Source: Candidatus Latescibacterota bacterium (GTDB taxonomy: Bacteria; Latescibacterota; UBA2968; GCA-2709665). Taken from it: 64,000 bases of DNA. A program made the position numbers and the translations under genes. Below are positions 9,266 through 17,969 of the stretch, in pieces. The number at the start of each line of letters is the position of its first letter. Within the stretch, counting starts at the first letter, position 1. Under the pieces are notes generated by a model. That model made no database searches. It had not been told where the DNA came from and saw nothing but the letters and a program-made list of their open reading frames with translations. The stretch spans positions 52,304-116,303 of the forward strand of contig JAGWBX010000021.1 in assembly GCA_021295655.1 (NCBI GenBank), written 5' to 3'.

Positions 9266-10255
9266 ATGGAGCCGATCAAGATTGTGGTCACGGATTATAT
9301 TGAGCCCGATCTGAAATGGGAAGAAGAAGAACTCGGCAAATACGGGCACGTCACCTTCGAATACCATCAGCTCAAGTTCAGGCCGGAGTCCGAACTGGTC
9401 GAAAAGATCGTCCACGCGGATATGATTCTGGTGAATATGGTGAAGATGACCGCGGACGTGATCGATCAGCTGGAAAGGTGCAAGCTGATCCTGAGGCACG
9501 GCGTCGGATACGACAACGTGGACGTGAGTGCCGCAACGAAGAAGGGAATCCGCGTCGCCTACGAGCCGGACTATTGTTCGGACGAGGTGGCCGAACACGC
9601 TATTACGCTGATGTTGTCCGGATGGCGGAAGCTGAACGTGGGTCGGAAGATTCTGGAGGCGTCGAGCCGGAACGGGATCTGGGATTTCACAGAGGTCTAT
9701 CCGGTCTACTCCATCAAGGGCAAGACCGTGGGCATTATCGGATGCGGACGTATCGGTAGCCTGACGCTCCGGAAACTGGCCGGGTTTGAGGTGAATATCC
9801 TGGTCTGCGATCCGTACCTGTCCGAAGAACGCCAGAATGAACTGGGTGTGCAGGTGGTGGACCTTGAAACGGTATTGAATGAAGCCGATATGATCACGGT
9901 TCACGCGTCGCTCGACGAGGAATCCTACCATCTCATCGGCGAAAGAGAACTCAGGGCGATGAAGTCCCACGCCTATCTGGTGAATACGGCCCGCGGCGGT
10001 CTGGTGGACGCGGATGCCCTTGCCCGGGCACTGAAGGCGGGCTGGATCGCCGGCGCGGCGGTGGACGTGTACGAGCAGGAGCCGCCCGATCCGGAAATGG
10101 ACCTGTTCAATCTGGAGAATGCGCTCCTGGCGCCTCACCTGGCGTGGTATTCGGAAGAGGCGAACTGGAGCATGCGCGAAAAGGTAATGGAGGACTTTGT
10201 GCGGTTCATCGAAGGGCGGCCGCCACGGTTCCTGATCAACAGGGAACTGGTATAG
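9266..10255 (+). CDS. D-isomer-specific 2-hydroxyacid dehydrogenase
   Basis: A 329-residue enzyme of the D-3-phosphoglycerate/glyoxylate reductase family. The NAD loop is IIGCGRIGS (about 157-165), the catalytic Arg lies in VNTARGGLVD, and the His of APHLAWYS replaces the usual PHxA(x)-T context. AGGAG lies seven bases before the ATG. It would reduce a 2-oxoacid or oxidise a D-2-hydroxyacid in the cytosol. Placement between a Gfo/Idh gene and an aminotransferase suggests the 2-oxoacid is shared with the transaminase downstream. Confidence 0.85.
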   Translation: MEPIKIVVTDYIEPDLKWEEEELGKYGHVTFEYHQLKFRPESELVEKIVHADMILVNMVKMTADVIDQLERCKLILRHGVGYDNVDVSAATKKGIRVAYEPDYCSDEVAEHAITLMLSGWRKLNVGRKILEASSRNGIWDFTEVYPVYSIKGKTVGIIGCGRIGSLTLRKLAGFEVNILVCDPYLSEERQNELGVQVVDLETVLNEADMITVHASLDEESYHLIGERELRAMKSHAYLVNTARGGLVDADALARALKAGWIAGAAVDVYEQEPPDPEMDLFNLENALLAPHLAWYSEEANWSMREKVMEDFVRFIEGRPPRFLINRELV

Positions 10256-10290
10256 GCGGACGCGAACATCTACCCGCCGGGAGATCTGCA

Positions 10291-11628
10291 ATGGCGCAGG
10301 TGGCAAACGCGATAACGTTGGAAAAGCGAGAGATTCCGGGACCCCGTTCCGCCGAACTGCTTGAGGTTTCCAGGGAATACGAGCCGCCCTGTATGGCCGA
10401 TCAGGTGCCGGTGGTGTGGGACCGCGGTGAGGGCGTCTGGGTGTGGGACGTGGACGGCAACCGGTTTCTGGATTTTACATCCGGTGTACTGGTGACCAAT
10501 CTCGGTCACTCCCACCCGCGCCACGTGGCGCGAATCCGGGAGCAGGCCGGGCGGCTTATGAACTGTTATTCGTTCCCCACGCCGGAGCGGGTGACGCTGT
10601 CAAAACGCCTGACCGATCTGCTTCCTGACAATATCGATCAGACCTTCCTGCTGACAACGGGAGCCGAGGCCACGGAGGCGGCGATTCGAATTGCAAAACG
10701 GTTCACTGGCAAGCACGAAGTGCTGTCGTTTTACGGTGGATTTCACGGACGCACTTACGGGCCGATGAGCGTGGCCGGGAATATGAACACGAAGCGCAGG
10801 TTCGGACCGCAGTTGCCGGGTGGCATACTGGCGCCGTTTCCCTATTTCTATCGGGATTTTTACAAAAGCGAGACCGAAGAAGAATGCGCGCACCGCTGCC
10901 TCGACAACCTGGACAGGATCATCGACTCCACGTCCACGGGCGACGTGGGCGCCGTGATCACCGAACCCTACCAGGGAGGCGCGGGTTTCATTTTTCCGCC
11001 CGCCGGCTGGCTGAAGGGGCTTGAAGCGTGGGCGCGGGAGCGGGGGATGGTCTTCATTCTGGACGAGGTGCAGTCGTCGTTCGGGCGAACCGGAAAGCTG
11101 TTCGCGTTGGAATGGGAAGATCTGCAGCCGAATATGGTCTGTCTGGGCAAGGGTATCGGCAGCGGGATGCCGGCTTCCGCGCTTGCGGGCGAAAGTCGGA
11201 TTTTCGAGTGTATGGGAACCGGCGAGATGTCCAGCACGTGCGGCGGGAATCCGCTGGCCAGCGCCGCCACCCACGCCGTGCTGGACGTAATGGAAGACGA
11301 GAGCCTGCCGGAAAACGCGCGACGCGTGGGCGACTATATGATGGCGCGGTTTCGGGCGCTGAAAGAGAATTACCAGGTGTTGGGCGACGTGCGAGGGCAG
11401 GGCCTTGTAATCGGACTGGAGTTCGTACTGGACCGCGACAAGAAAACGCCCGCGCCGGAACTCACGTCAAACCTGCTGTTGAGGGCGGGAGAGCACGGTC
11501 TTCTGCTCGGCAAGGTCGGATTGTATGGAAACGTCGTACGGATCGCGCCGCCTCTGGTTATCACCGAAGAGCAAGCGGGATTGGGCATCGACATCCTGGA
11601 CCGTGCGCTCGAAGAACTCGCCGGATGA
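10291..11628 (+). CDS. class III PLP-dependent aminotransferase (GabT-like)
   Basis: A 445-residue class III aminotransferase. Recognisable blocks are TTGAEATEAAIRIAKRF (phosphate-binding), GFHGRTYG, LDEVQSSFGRTG with the PLP aspartate, and LGKGIGSGMP, in which K287 is the Schiff-base lysine. I chose ATG 10291 with GGGAG seven bases upstream; an earlier in-frame ATG lies inside the preceding gene. The family moves amino groups between omega-amino acids, ornithine, GABA or dialkylglycine and a 2-oxoacid. The operon context points to catabolism of an amino compound rather than biosynthesis. Confidence 0.87.
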   Translation: MAQVANAITLEKREIPGPRSAELLEVSREYEPPCMADQVPVVWDRGEGVWVWDVDGNRFLDFTSGVLVTNLGHSHPRHVARIREQAGRLMNCYSFPTPERVTLSKRLTDLLPDNIDQTFLLTTGAEATEAAIRIAKRFTGKHEVLSFYGGFHGRTYGPMSVAGNMNTKRRFGPQLPGGILAPFPYFYRDFYKSETEEECAHRCLDNLDRIIDSTSTGDVGAVITEPYQGGAGFIFPPAGWLKGLEAWARERGMVFILDEVQSSFGRTGKLFALEWEDLQPNMVCLGKGIGSGMPASALAGESRIFECMGTGEMSSTCGGNPLASAATHAVLDVMEDESLPENARRVGDYMMARFRALKENYQVLGDVRGQGLVIGLEFVLDRDKKTPAPELTSNLLLRAGEHGLLLGKVGLYGNVVRIAPPLVITEEQAGLGIDILDRALEELAG

Positions 11629-11727
11629 CCCGGCCGGTTCTTGTCAGCAGCCCGGAATGACGGTCACGCAGTTCCACCAACGGAGGATCCGGCATCACAC
11701 GCCGCCACGGATCCGGGGAGTACGCTC

Positions 11728-12963
11728 TTGGATAACCGGCTATTGAAGTCCGCAGTGGAGACTCACAAGGAAGATGCGGTAGGGCTGCTTTGCGATCTGA
11801 TCCGCATCCCGTCCGTGCGTGGAAACGAAGGAAAGGCAATGCGCATGTTACACGCCCGGATGGAAGCCGTGGTCGACGAACGTGAACTTGTGCCCATTGC
11901 AGACTCGATTCAGGAGGACCCCGACTATTCGTTCAAGCTGCCGGATCTCAGTTATGACGACCGGCCGAATCTGAGGGTGGTCAGGAAAGGCATTGGCGGC
12001 GGACGGTCGTTGATTGTGAATACGCACCTGGACGTCGTGCCGGCCTCGTCGGACCAGGACCGCCCGTTCGACGGGCGCGTGGAAGACGGGGTCGTATTCG
12101 GTCGCGGTGCATGTGACTGCAAGGGACAGGCGGCCATGCTCTATCTTGCGCTCGCCGCCCTGAAAGAGATGGGAGTGGCGCTGAAGGGCGACCTGATCGG
12201 GCACCTGGTCATCGAGGAGGAATGCGGCGGAAACGGAACGCTGGCGTTTGTGCGTGGAAACGACCGGGCCGATGCAGCCCTGATTCTGGAGCCCTCCGAA
12301 TTGAAGATCCTGCCGTCGATACGCGGTGCGGTGTGGTTCACGGTAAACGTCTACGGGCGGGCGGGCCACAGCGGACAGGCGGGGCGCACGGTGAGCGCGC
12401 TGAAGGAGGCCATGCGCGCCATCGAGATACTGGAGGGATATCACGGGAGGCTGTTGGCTGAATCCAAAGGACACCTGCTATACGATGCGTATGAAAACCC
12501 GATGCCCATCACGTTCGGTACTCTGGAGGCCGGGGACTGGCCGGCGATGGCGCCAAGAAAGGCGACGTTCAAGGGCGTTCTCGGATTCCTGCCAAACCGG
12601 AACAGGGAAGAGGTGATGCGCGAGATGGAGGGCGCGTTGAAAACCGAGGGAGGAGACTGGCTCCCGGACCATTTTGATATGGACTTCATGTATCGTCACG
12701 ACTGCAACGAGGTGCCCGCAGATCATCCCATCGTGAGGACTTTGCAGCGGGCCTGTATTGCAAGCGGACAGGCCGCCGAGGTGGCGGCGATGCCCGCGTC
12801 GTGCGATGCGTGGTTCTATTCGAATCTGATCGGCGTCCCCGCCGTCGTGATTGGCGCGGGAACGCTGGGCGTGGCACACTCAAGCCAGGAACAGATTCCC
12901 GTACAAAGTCTGGCTGCGGGTGCGGAAGTCCTCGCACGCGCCATCGTGGATTGGTGCGGATGA
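11728..12963 (+). CDS. M20-family amidohydrolase (ArgE/DapE-like deacylase)
   Basis: Translation most likely starts at TTG 11728, since GGGGAG lies seven bases upstream; the frame opens earlier at another TTG (11641) without such a site. The 411-residue product has the M20 metal set: H100 and D102 in THLD, D130 in GACDCKG and E163-E165 in IEEECGG, plus the dimerisation-domain stretch YGRAGHSGQAG and a final VAHSSQEQ. The family removes acyl groups from amino acids or cleaves dipeptides. Next to a transaminase and a 2-hydroxyacid dehydrogenase it probably releases the free amine substrate. Confidence 0.85.
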   Translation: MDNRLLKSAVETHKEDAVGLLCDLIRIPSVRGNEGKAMRMLHARMEAVVDERELVPIADSIQEDPDYSFKLPDLSYDDRPNLRVVRKGIGGGRSLIVNTHLDVVPASSDQDRPFDGRVEDGVVFGRGACDCKGQAAMLYLALAALKEMGVALKGDLIGHLVIEEECGGNGTLAFVRGNDRADAALILEPSELKILPSIRGAVWFTVNVYGRAGHSGQAGRTVSALKEAMRAIEILEGYHGRLLAESKGHLLYDAYENPMPITFGTLEAGDWPAMAPRKATFKGVLGFLPNRNREEVMREMEGALKTEGGDWLPDHFDMDFMYRHDCNEVPADHPIVRTLQRACIASGQAAEVAAMPASCDAWFYSNLIGVPAVVIGAGTLGVAHSSQEQIPVQSLAAGAEVLARAIVDWCG

Positions 12964-13027
12964 ATGCAAACCGCCGGATATCGCGGCCACGAAGACGCGG
13001 CCGGCCTAAACGGAGAATGCGATTTCG

Positions 13028-14101
13028 ATGGAGAGGCTCGGGGTTGGGATAATCGGATTTCGTCACCTTCATTCGCTGGATTATCTTCCGCATTTCGACG
13101 CCATCGACCGGACAGAGGTGCGGGCCGTCGCGGAGGCGGATCCGGCCTACCTGAAGCGGGTGTGCGGGCAGACCGGGATCGACGGGTACGAGAACTACAA
13201 CACACTTCTCGCGCGGGAGGATATCGGCCTGGTGGTGATTCTGCTGCCGCACGCGGAGTGCCCGGACGCGGTGGTACAGGCGGCGTCCGCCGCTAAGCAC
13301 GTGATTGTCGAGAAGCCGATGGCGGACACCTCCGAGGGTATCCGGCGTATGATCGCGGCCGCCGAAGAAGCGGGCGTGACCCTGTCGTCGCCCTACTGCT
13401 GGCGCGCGCATCCGGCTTCCAGAAAAATCAAGAAGCTTGTCGATCGCGGCATACTCGGGCAGATTGTCGCGCTTGAGGGGCGGTGCGCGGCGGGTTCGCC
13501 TCTGCGCTACATGGAAAACGGGATTTCACCGTGGCTGAATCGGAGGGCGATTGCGGGCGGCGGACCGATGCACAATCTGGGTACGCACTGGATCGATCTG
13601 TTCAGGTGGTTCCTGGCGGACGAGGTTCTTCAGGCGACAGGCATGGTGAGCCACCTGCAGCACCGGCTGGATATTGAAGACAACAGTTTCGGTATTGTGA
13701 AATTCAGAAACGGCGCGACAGCCACGCTGGATATCAGTTATTCCGTACCGAAAGCCTATCCCGCCGGGAGGGATCTTTTCATTGGCCTTCGAGGCAGCCT
13801 TGGAATGGTATCCTGGAGCCCGGCGTGGGGAGGGACCGCGGACGAAGTCTTTGTGGTCAGCGACCACCCCGACTTCGAGGAGGGACCCCAAAAAACGTTG
13901 AGGATCGCGTCCGATGCGGCAGTCGGCTACGGCGGTGTATCGGGCCGGGTGTATCTGAGCGAGACGGTCGACGCCATTCTGGACGGGAGGCCTCCCGGAA
14001 TTTCGGGGAAGGACGGGCTGAGAGCCGTGGAGGTCGTGGAAGCGATTTATGCCTCCGCGGAAACGGGAAGGGTCGTGACGGTGGAAGATTGCGGCGCCTG
14101 A
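13028..14101 (+). CDS. Gfo/Idh/MocA family oxidoreductase
   Basis: A 357-residue member, only distantly like the other three here. The nucleotide loop is altered (IIGFRHLHS instead of GxGxxA), so cofactor binding may differ. EKPM at 95-98 is intact, and NLGTHWIDLFRW supplies the family histidine. It lies 65 bases past the M20 gene and ends the run, with a strong hairpin 30 bases downstream. GGAG sits rather far (12 bases) from the ATG. Presumably acts on the same sugar or sugar-acid pathway. Confidence 0.82.
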   Translation: MERLGVGIIGFRHLHSLDYLPHFDAIDRTEVRAVAEADPAYLKRVCGQTGIDGYENYNTLLAREDIGLVVILLPHAECPDAVVQAASAAKHVIVEKPMADTSEGIRRMIAAAEEAGVTLSSPYCWRAHPASRKIKKLVDRGILGQIVALEGRCAAGSPLRYMENGISPWLNRRAIAGGGPMHNLGTHWIDLFRWFLADEVLQATGMVSHLQHRLDIEDNSFGIVKFRNGATATLDISYSVPKAYPAGRDLFIGLRGSLGMVSWSPAWGGTADEVFVVSDHPDFEEGPQKTLRIASDAAVGYGGVSGRVYLSETVDAILDGRPPGISGKDGLRAVEVVEAIYASAETGRVVTVEDCGA

Positions 14102-14130
14102 AGACGCGGGACATGAGAAAAAACGAAAGG

Positions 14131-14163
14131 AACAGCCGGTTTCTGGTCTCGCAACCGGCTGTT
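14131..14163. terminator. bidirectional terminator between converging operons
   Basis: A perfect 11-bp inverted repeat (AACAGCCGGTT / AACCGGCTGTT) with an 11-base loop, followed by CCCTTTTG on the + strand and flanked on the other side by an A-rich run that gives Ts on the minus strand. It separates the 8193-14101 set from the 14244-16437 pair. Confidence 0.8.
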
Positions 14164-14243
14164 CCCTTTTGCTGCCCGATGGCGTTCGCACCCGACCACA
14201 ATCCCTCGGATCGGAGTCTGTGACGTTCCGGCGGACCTGGCGC

Positions 14244-15302
14244 CTACCACCCGTCCATCACGATCTCCCGTCCGGTCCGGGCGGATTCGTAGATGGCCAG
14301 GATCAGGTCTACGGACTTCCGTGCGGACTCGCCCGGGATGCAGGGCTCCCGGTCTTCCAGAACGGCGCGGGTGATGTCGTTTACAAGAAAGCCATGACCG
14401 GGCGCGACGGCGCTGGCAGCGCCCACGTTGCCTGCCGCGGCGATCTGCCGGGGCGGAAACGCATCGGCGGCGCGGCCGTCTTCCTCAGTTGTGGTTGCCC
14501 AGCGCGTAATCCGTGTACCGCTCATGGTGATGGTTCCGGAGTTGCCGTGGAGTTCAATGCGAGACGCCTCTCCGGGGTTGCAGGACGTGGTGCCGATGAG
14601 CGTCCCGAAAGCACCGCTCCTGTATTTAATCGTGGCGACGGCGGTGTCTTCCACTTCGATGTCGCGCACCTTGTGTTCCGCACGGGCGAACACGGATTCG
14701 ACGTCGTCATCGATCAGCCACAGCAGAAGGTCCACCCCGTGTACCCCCTGGTTCATCAGCGCGCCGCCGCCATCGTCCTTCCACGTTCCGCGCCACCCGG
14801 CGCTGTTGTAATACGCCTGTGAGCGGTAGTTCTTCATCAGGGCATCCGCCAGTACGAGTTTGCCGAGTTCTCCGTTCCTGATGGCGTTCCGAACCTTAAT
14901 GGCTTCATCGCTGGTTCGGCTTTGGAAAATACCGCCGAGTTTCACGCCGGCGTCGCGGCAGGCATCGATCATCCGGTTCATTTTCTCGCGTGTGACGTCC
15001 AGCGGTTTCTCACAAAGGGAGTGCACGCCCGCCCTGGCGGCCGCAATCACGTTGTCGGCGTGCATGCCGGACGGGGTACAGATACCGGCGATATGCACGT
15101 TGGGGTCCGCGACCAGGTCCTGATAGTTTTTATAATATCTGATTCCTCCGGACTCAGCGGCGAACTTCCGTCCCTTGTCTTCATTGTAATTGCATACGGC
15201 AACCAGTTCCGCGTCGGGACAGGCTTCGATGCCGGACCGGAAATGGCCTGCGATCATGCCGGCGCCAATGATGCCCCAGCCGAGTTTGCTGTTTTTTGCC
15301 AT
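14244..15302 (-). CDS. Gfo/Idh/MocA family oxidoreductase (tandem copy A)
   Basis: I start at ATG 15300-15302 (MAKNSKLGWGIIGAG), ten bases after AGGAAGGGA; the frame is open further upstream but reads as non-coding. The 352-residue product has GIIGAGMIA, CEKPLDV and GGGALMNQGVHGVDLLLW. It is clearly paralogous to the next gene upstream: long blocks such as AEHKVRDIEVEDTAVA and IGTTSCNPGEA are shared. Likely a product of recent tandem duplication, and perhaps one enzyme for each of two related sugars. Confidence 0.87.
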   Translation of the reverse strand: MAKNSKLGWGIIGAGMIAGHFRSGIEACPDAELVAVCNYNEDKGRKFAAESGGIRYYKNYQDLVADPNVHIAGICTPSGMHADNVIAAARAGVHSLCEKPLDVTREKMNRMIDACRDAGVKLGGIFQSRTSDEAIKVRNAIRNGELGKLVLADALMKNYRSQAYYNSAGWRGTWKDDGGGALMNQGVHGVDLLLWLIDDDVESVFARAEHKVRDIEVEDTAVATIKYRSGAFGTLIGTTSCNPGEASRIELHGNSGTITMSGTRITRWATTTEEDGRAADAFPPRQIAAAGNVGAASAVAPGHGFLVNDITRAVLEDREPCIPGESARKSVDLILAIYESARTGREIVMDGW

Positions 15303-15363
15303 TTTTGCATCGTCCCTTCCTGGGTGTTGGAGAGCGTCGCACCGTGCAGCCCGCCGCACGGGA

Positions 15364-16437
15364 TCAGCCCGCGTGCCGCACCTCGACTTCCCTGCCCGTT
15401 CGGGCGGACTCGTAGATCGCCAGAATGAGGTCGACCGCGCCGCGGGCGGACTCGCCGGTAACGTAAGGTTCACGGTCTTCTCTGATTGCCCGGACCAGGT
15501 CATCGACCAGGAATACGTGCCCCGAGCTTCCGATGTCCCTGGGGTCGGCCACCGCGCCTTCAATTTCAATTTCTCTCGGCGGTTCGCTGTCTTCGGCGCG
15601 GCCGTCTTCTTCAACGGTGTTCGCCCAGCGTGTTATCGAACTGCCGCTGACCGTGATGGTGCCGCGGTCTCCGTGCAACTCGATGCGCCGTGCTTCGCCG
15701 GGGTTGCACGACGTGGTGCCGATGAGCGCGCCAAACGCGCCGTTCTCGAATTTAAGATTGGCCACGGCCGTGTCTTCCACTTCGATGTCGCGTACCTTGT
15801 GTTCGGCGCGGGCGAAAACGGATTCGACGGGGCTGCCCATAAGCCACAGGAGAAGGTCCACGCCGTGTACGCCCTGGTTCATGAGGGCGCCGCCCCCGTC
15901 CAGTGCCCATGTGCCCCGCCAGCCTGCGCTCCGGTAATAGGCCTGGGAGCGGTAGTCCTTGAGATAGGCGTCGGCCAGAACCATCCGGCCCAACAGGCCG
16001 TCCTGAATGGCTTCGCGGGCCTTGATCATGTCCGGACTGGTGCGGCTCTGGAAAACGCAGCCCAGTTTCACCCCTGCATTGCGACATGCCGCCGTCATTT
16101 CCGTCATGCGGCCGGCGTCGATCTCCAGGGGCTTCTCACACAGCACGTGCTTGCCGGCCCTCGCGGCCGCGGTGACGCCTTCGAAGTGCAGGCCGGAGGG
16201 CGTGCAGACGCTGACGACGTCGACCCGTGGATCCTCAACAAGCGCTCTGTAGTCTGAATACGTGCGAACGCCGGCAGCGCCGCCTTCCATGCCGGCGAGG
16301 AACGACCGGATCTGTGTTTCGTCGGTATCGCAGACGGCCACCAGTTCGGCCGCGTCGCATGCATCAATCGCCAGGCGATGGGTAGGCGCGATGACGCCGC
16401 AGCCGATGATGCCGAAACCGAATCTCCCGTCTGTCAT
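15364..16437 (-). CDS. Gfo/Idh/MocA family oxidoreductase (tandem copy B)
   Basis: A 357-residue paralogue of the adjacent 14244-15302 gene, 61 bases upstream in the same direction. Nucleotide loop GIIGCGVIA, CEKPLEI and the family-histidine block GGGALMNQGVHGVDLLLW are all intact. GGAGG lies six bases before the ATG. Both copies end in a similar ILAIYESARTGREV tail. The pair forms a two-gene unit facing the 8193-14101 operon. Confidence 0.87.
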   Translation of the reverse strand: MTDGRFGFGIIGCGVIAPTHRLAIDACDAAELVAVCDTDETQIRSFLAGMEGGAAGVRTYSDYRALVEDPRVDVVSVCTPSGLHFEGVTAAARAGKHVLCEKPLEIDAGRMTEMTAACRNAGVKLGCVFQSRTSPDMIKAREAIQDGLLGRMVLADAYLKDYRSQAYYRSAGWRGTWALDGGGALMNQGVHGVDLLLWLMGSPVESVFARAEHKVRDIEVEDTAVANLKFENGAFGALIGTTSCNPGEARRIELHGDRGTITVSGSSITRWANTVEEDGRAEDSEPPREIEIEGAVADPRDIGSSGHVFLVDDLVRAIREDREPYVTGESARGAVDLILAIYESARTGREVEVRHAG

Positions 16438-16633
16438 TCGCTGCCTCCGTATACGTGAAAACCCGGCGGACGCAACGGGAAGTTGCTACACCGAGCCGCG
16501 CCGGGAAGATTTCAAGCAGTGTGCAATGTAGGATATGGCCGTCGGGATGTCAACGGGCATTTTGCGCTTTTCAGCATTCGGGCGGTGCATATATTAGGCG
16601 GTTGGCGAATCTCCCTGCGTCGGAGGTTAAGAT

Positions 16634-16750
16634 ATGGTTAAATGGAATGAGTCCGGCACGAGAATGCAGAGAATCGGTCTGCTCGCGGGGGTCGTTCTGG
16701 CGATCGGGCTTGTCCTGTTCTTCGATCTGGATATCCCGTTTTTCGGATGA
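16634..16750 (+). CDS. 38-residue single-pass membrane peptide
   Basis: ATG 16634 is preceded by GGAGG at a seven-base spacing. The product is a short basic/polar head (MVKWNESGTRMQR), a hydrophobic helix of about 20 residues (IGLLAGVVLAIGLVLFF) and a short acidic/aromatic tail (DLDIPFFG). The stop codon overlaps the GNAT start in an ATGA arrangement, which strongly suggests coupled translation. No family was recognised. It may anchor or partner the GNAT enzyme at the membrane. Confidence 0.6.
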   Translation: MVKWNESGTRMQRIGLLAGVVLAIGLVLFFDLDIPFFG

Positions 16751-17757
16751 GGGATGCGATGTACGAACCCATTGACACGATCACACTGAAATCGGGCGAA
16801 CGGGTGGAAGCGGGGGTTGTGAAAGGTCCGGACCCGGATTGGGCGGAACGGATCGAGGCGCTTCTGGAGCACAAGTCCGAAATCTGGCGGTGGGGTAACA
16901 CGATGGTGCTTCGGGAACGGCTGGACGCCGATGCGTACTTTTATATTCTACATCGCGGAGGGATTCCGTTTGCCAATATGAGCACAGTCGAAACGCGGGG
17001 GGTGGGAATATTCGGCCACGTGTTTACGAGGCCGGAGGACAGGCGGAAGCGCGCGGCGATGGAACTGATGCGCGTGATGATGGATCATTTCAGACGGCGG
17101 GGCGGACGGGCGCTTTACCTGGGGACGGGTTACGACTCGCATCCCTATCACTTATACCGGATGCACGGATTTGAAGGCCTGGAACCTCACAGCGGCTATA
17201 TGGATTACTATTCGACTTCAAAGGATGCGTTCGAGACGTTCTATTTCGCGAAAGGACCGGCGGAAGCGGCCGCACTGGATTGGCGAGACTGGCCTGCGTC
17301 GACGGCCCTGTTTTCGGGAGATTTTCCCGGTGTGACGCGGTGTGCCGGTATGGGAATTTTTGGGAGGCAGTCTACCGAGAGCCCGCTCCTGCCGTTCATT
17401 CGGGACGCGTCCACGCTCAGGGCAAATGGCAAGGACGCACGGGCGATGGTGTTGCGACAGCGGGAGACCACGGCAGTGACGGGCCTTGCGATGTGGTCAT
17501 TCGACAGTCTGTGGCCGCGAAGCTGCGTGGTGGACGTGTATTGCCATCCGCATTTCTGGGACCGCTCGCACGACCTGCTGGGCGCGCTGGCGCTTCCGGA
17601 AGCGGAAAGGTACCTGGCTTTTTGCGACGCGGGATTCGAATCGAAGGCGGCGACGCTCTCGCAGGCCGGATTCCGCCCGTCCGTCACTTACACACGGCGC
17701 GTCGCCCGAGACGCGGCGCGAACGGCATTCGTCGACGTGGAGGTATGGGAGAAATGA
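16747..17757 (+). CDS. GNAT-family N-acetyltransferase-like protein
   Basis: A 336-residue protein. Residues about 90-140 form a GNAT core: GHVFTRPEDRRKRAAMELM (the acetyl-CoA pyrophosphate region, Q/RxxGxA degenerate), ALYLGTGYDSHPYHLYRMHG and GFEGL. The C-terminal half may be a second, degenerate GNAT fold (VVDVYCHPHFWDRS, AGFRPSVTYTRRV). The start overlaps the stop of the 38-residue membrane peptide. It ends just before repeat copy 2. Acceptor unknown. Confidence 0.72.
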   Translation: MRDAMYEPIDTITLKSGERVEAGVVKGPDPDWAERIEALLEHKSEIWRWGNTMVLRERLDADAYFYILHRGGIPFANMSTVETRGVGIFGHVFTRPEDRRKRAAMELMRVMMDHFRRRGGRALYLGTGYDSHPYHLYRMHGFEGLEPHSGYMDYYSTSKDAFETFYFAKGPAEAAALDWRDWPASTALFSGDFPGVTRCAGMGIFGRQSTESPLLPFIRDASTLRANGKDARAMVLRQRETTAVTGLAMWSFDSLWPRSCVVDVYCHPHFWDRSHDLLGALALPEAERYLAFCDAGFESKAATLSQAGFRPSVTYTRRVARDAARTAFVDVEVWEK

Positions 17758-17800
17758 TTCCGAACGGGCAGACAGCGGCACCCGCCGCAAGATTGCGCGC

Positions 17801-17954
17801 CGCCGGCGACGCGGCGAAAACCCCTGAATCAGGGCGTAACGGTCGTCCAAAAGGACGTTTTTTCAGTTCACGTCCGGTGACCTGGCGTATCCTGGTAATC
17901 AGAAGTTAAATCACCTTTATCTACTTGCATATATTCGGTTTTACTTCCCCGAAG
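17801..17954 (+). repeat. dispersed intergenic repeat, copy 2
   Basis: This matches 6922-7075 in the opposite orientation and 35431-35503 in part. It begins with a small hairpin (CCCTGA-A-TCAGGG) and then CGTCC-AAAA-GGACG followed by six Ts, which reads as a rho-independent terminator on the + strand; the most conserved part is 17864-17954. Like copy 1 it lies between converging genes. Confidence 0.82.
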
Positions 17955-17969
17955 CATGACGTAACAAGG

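Noticed and set aside
9185..10306. Minus-strand open frame of 373 codons
   Set aside because: It lies opposite the 2-hydroxyacid dehydrogenase gene, whose motifs are complete; the antisense product looks random.
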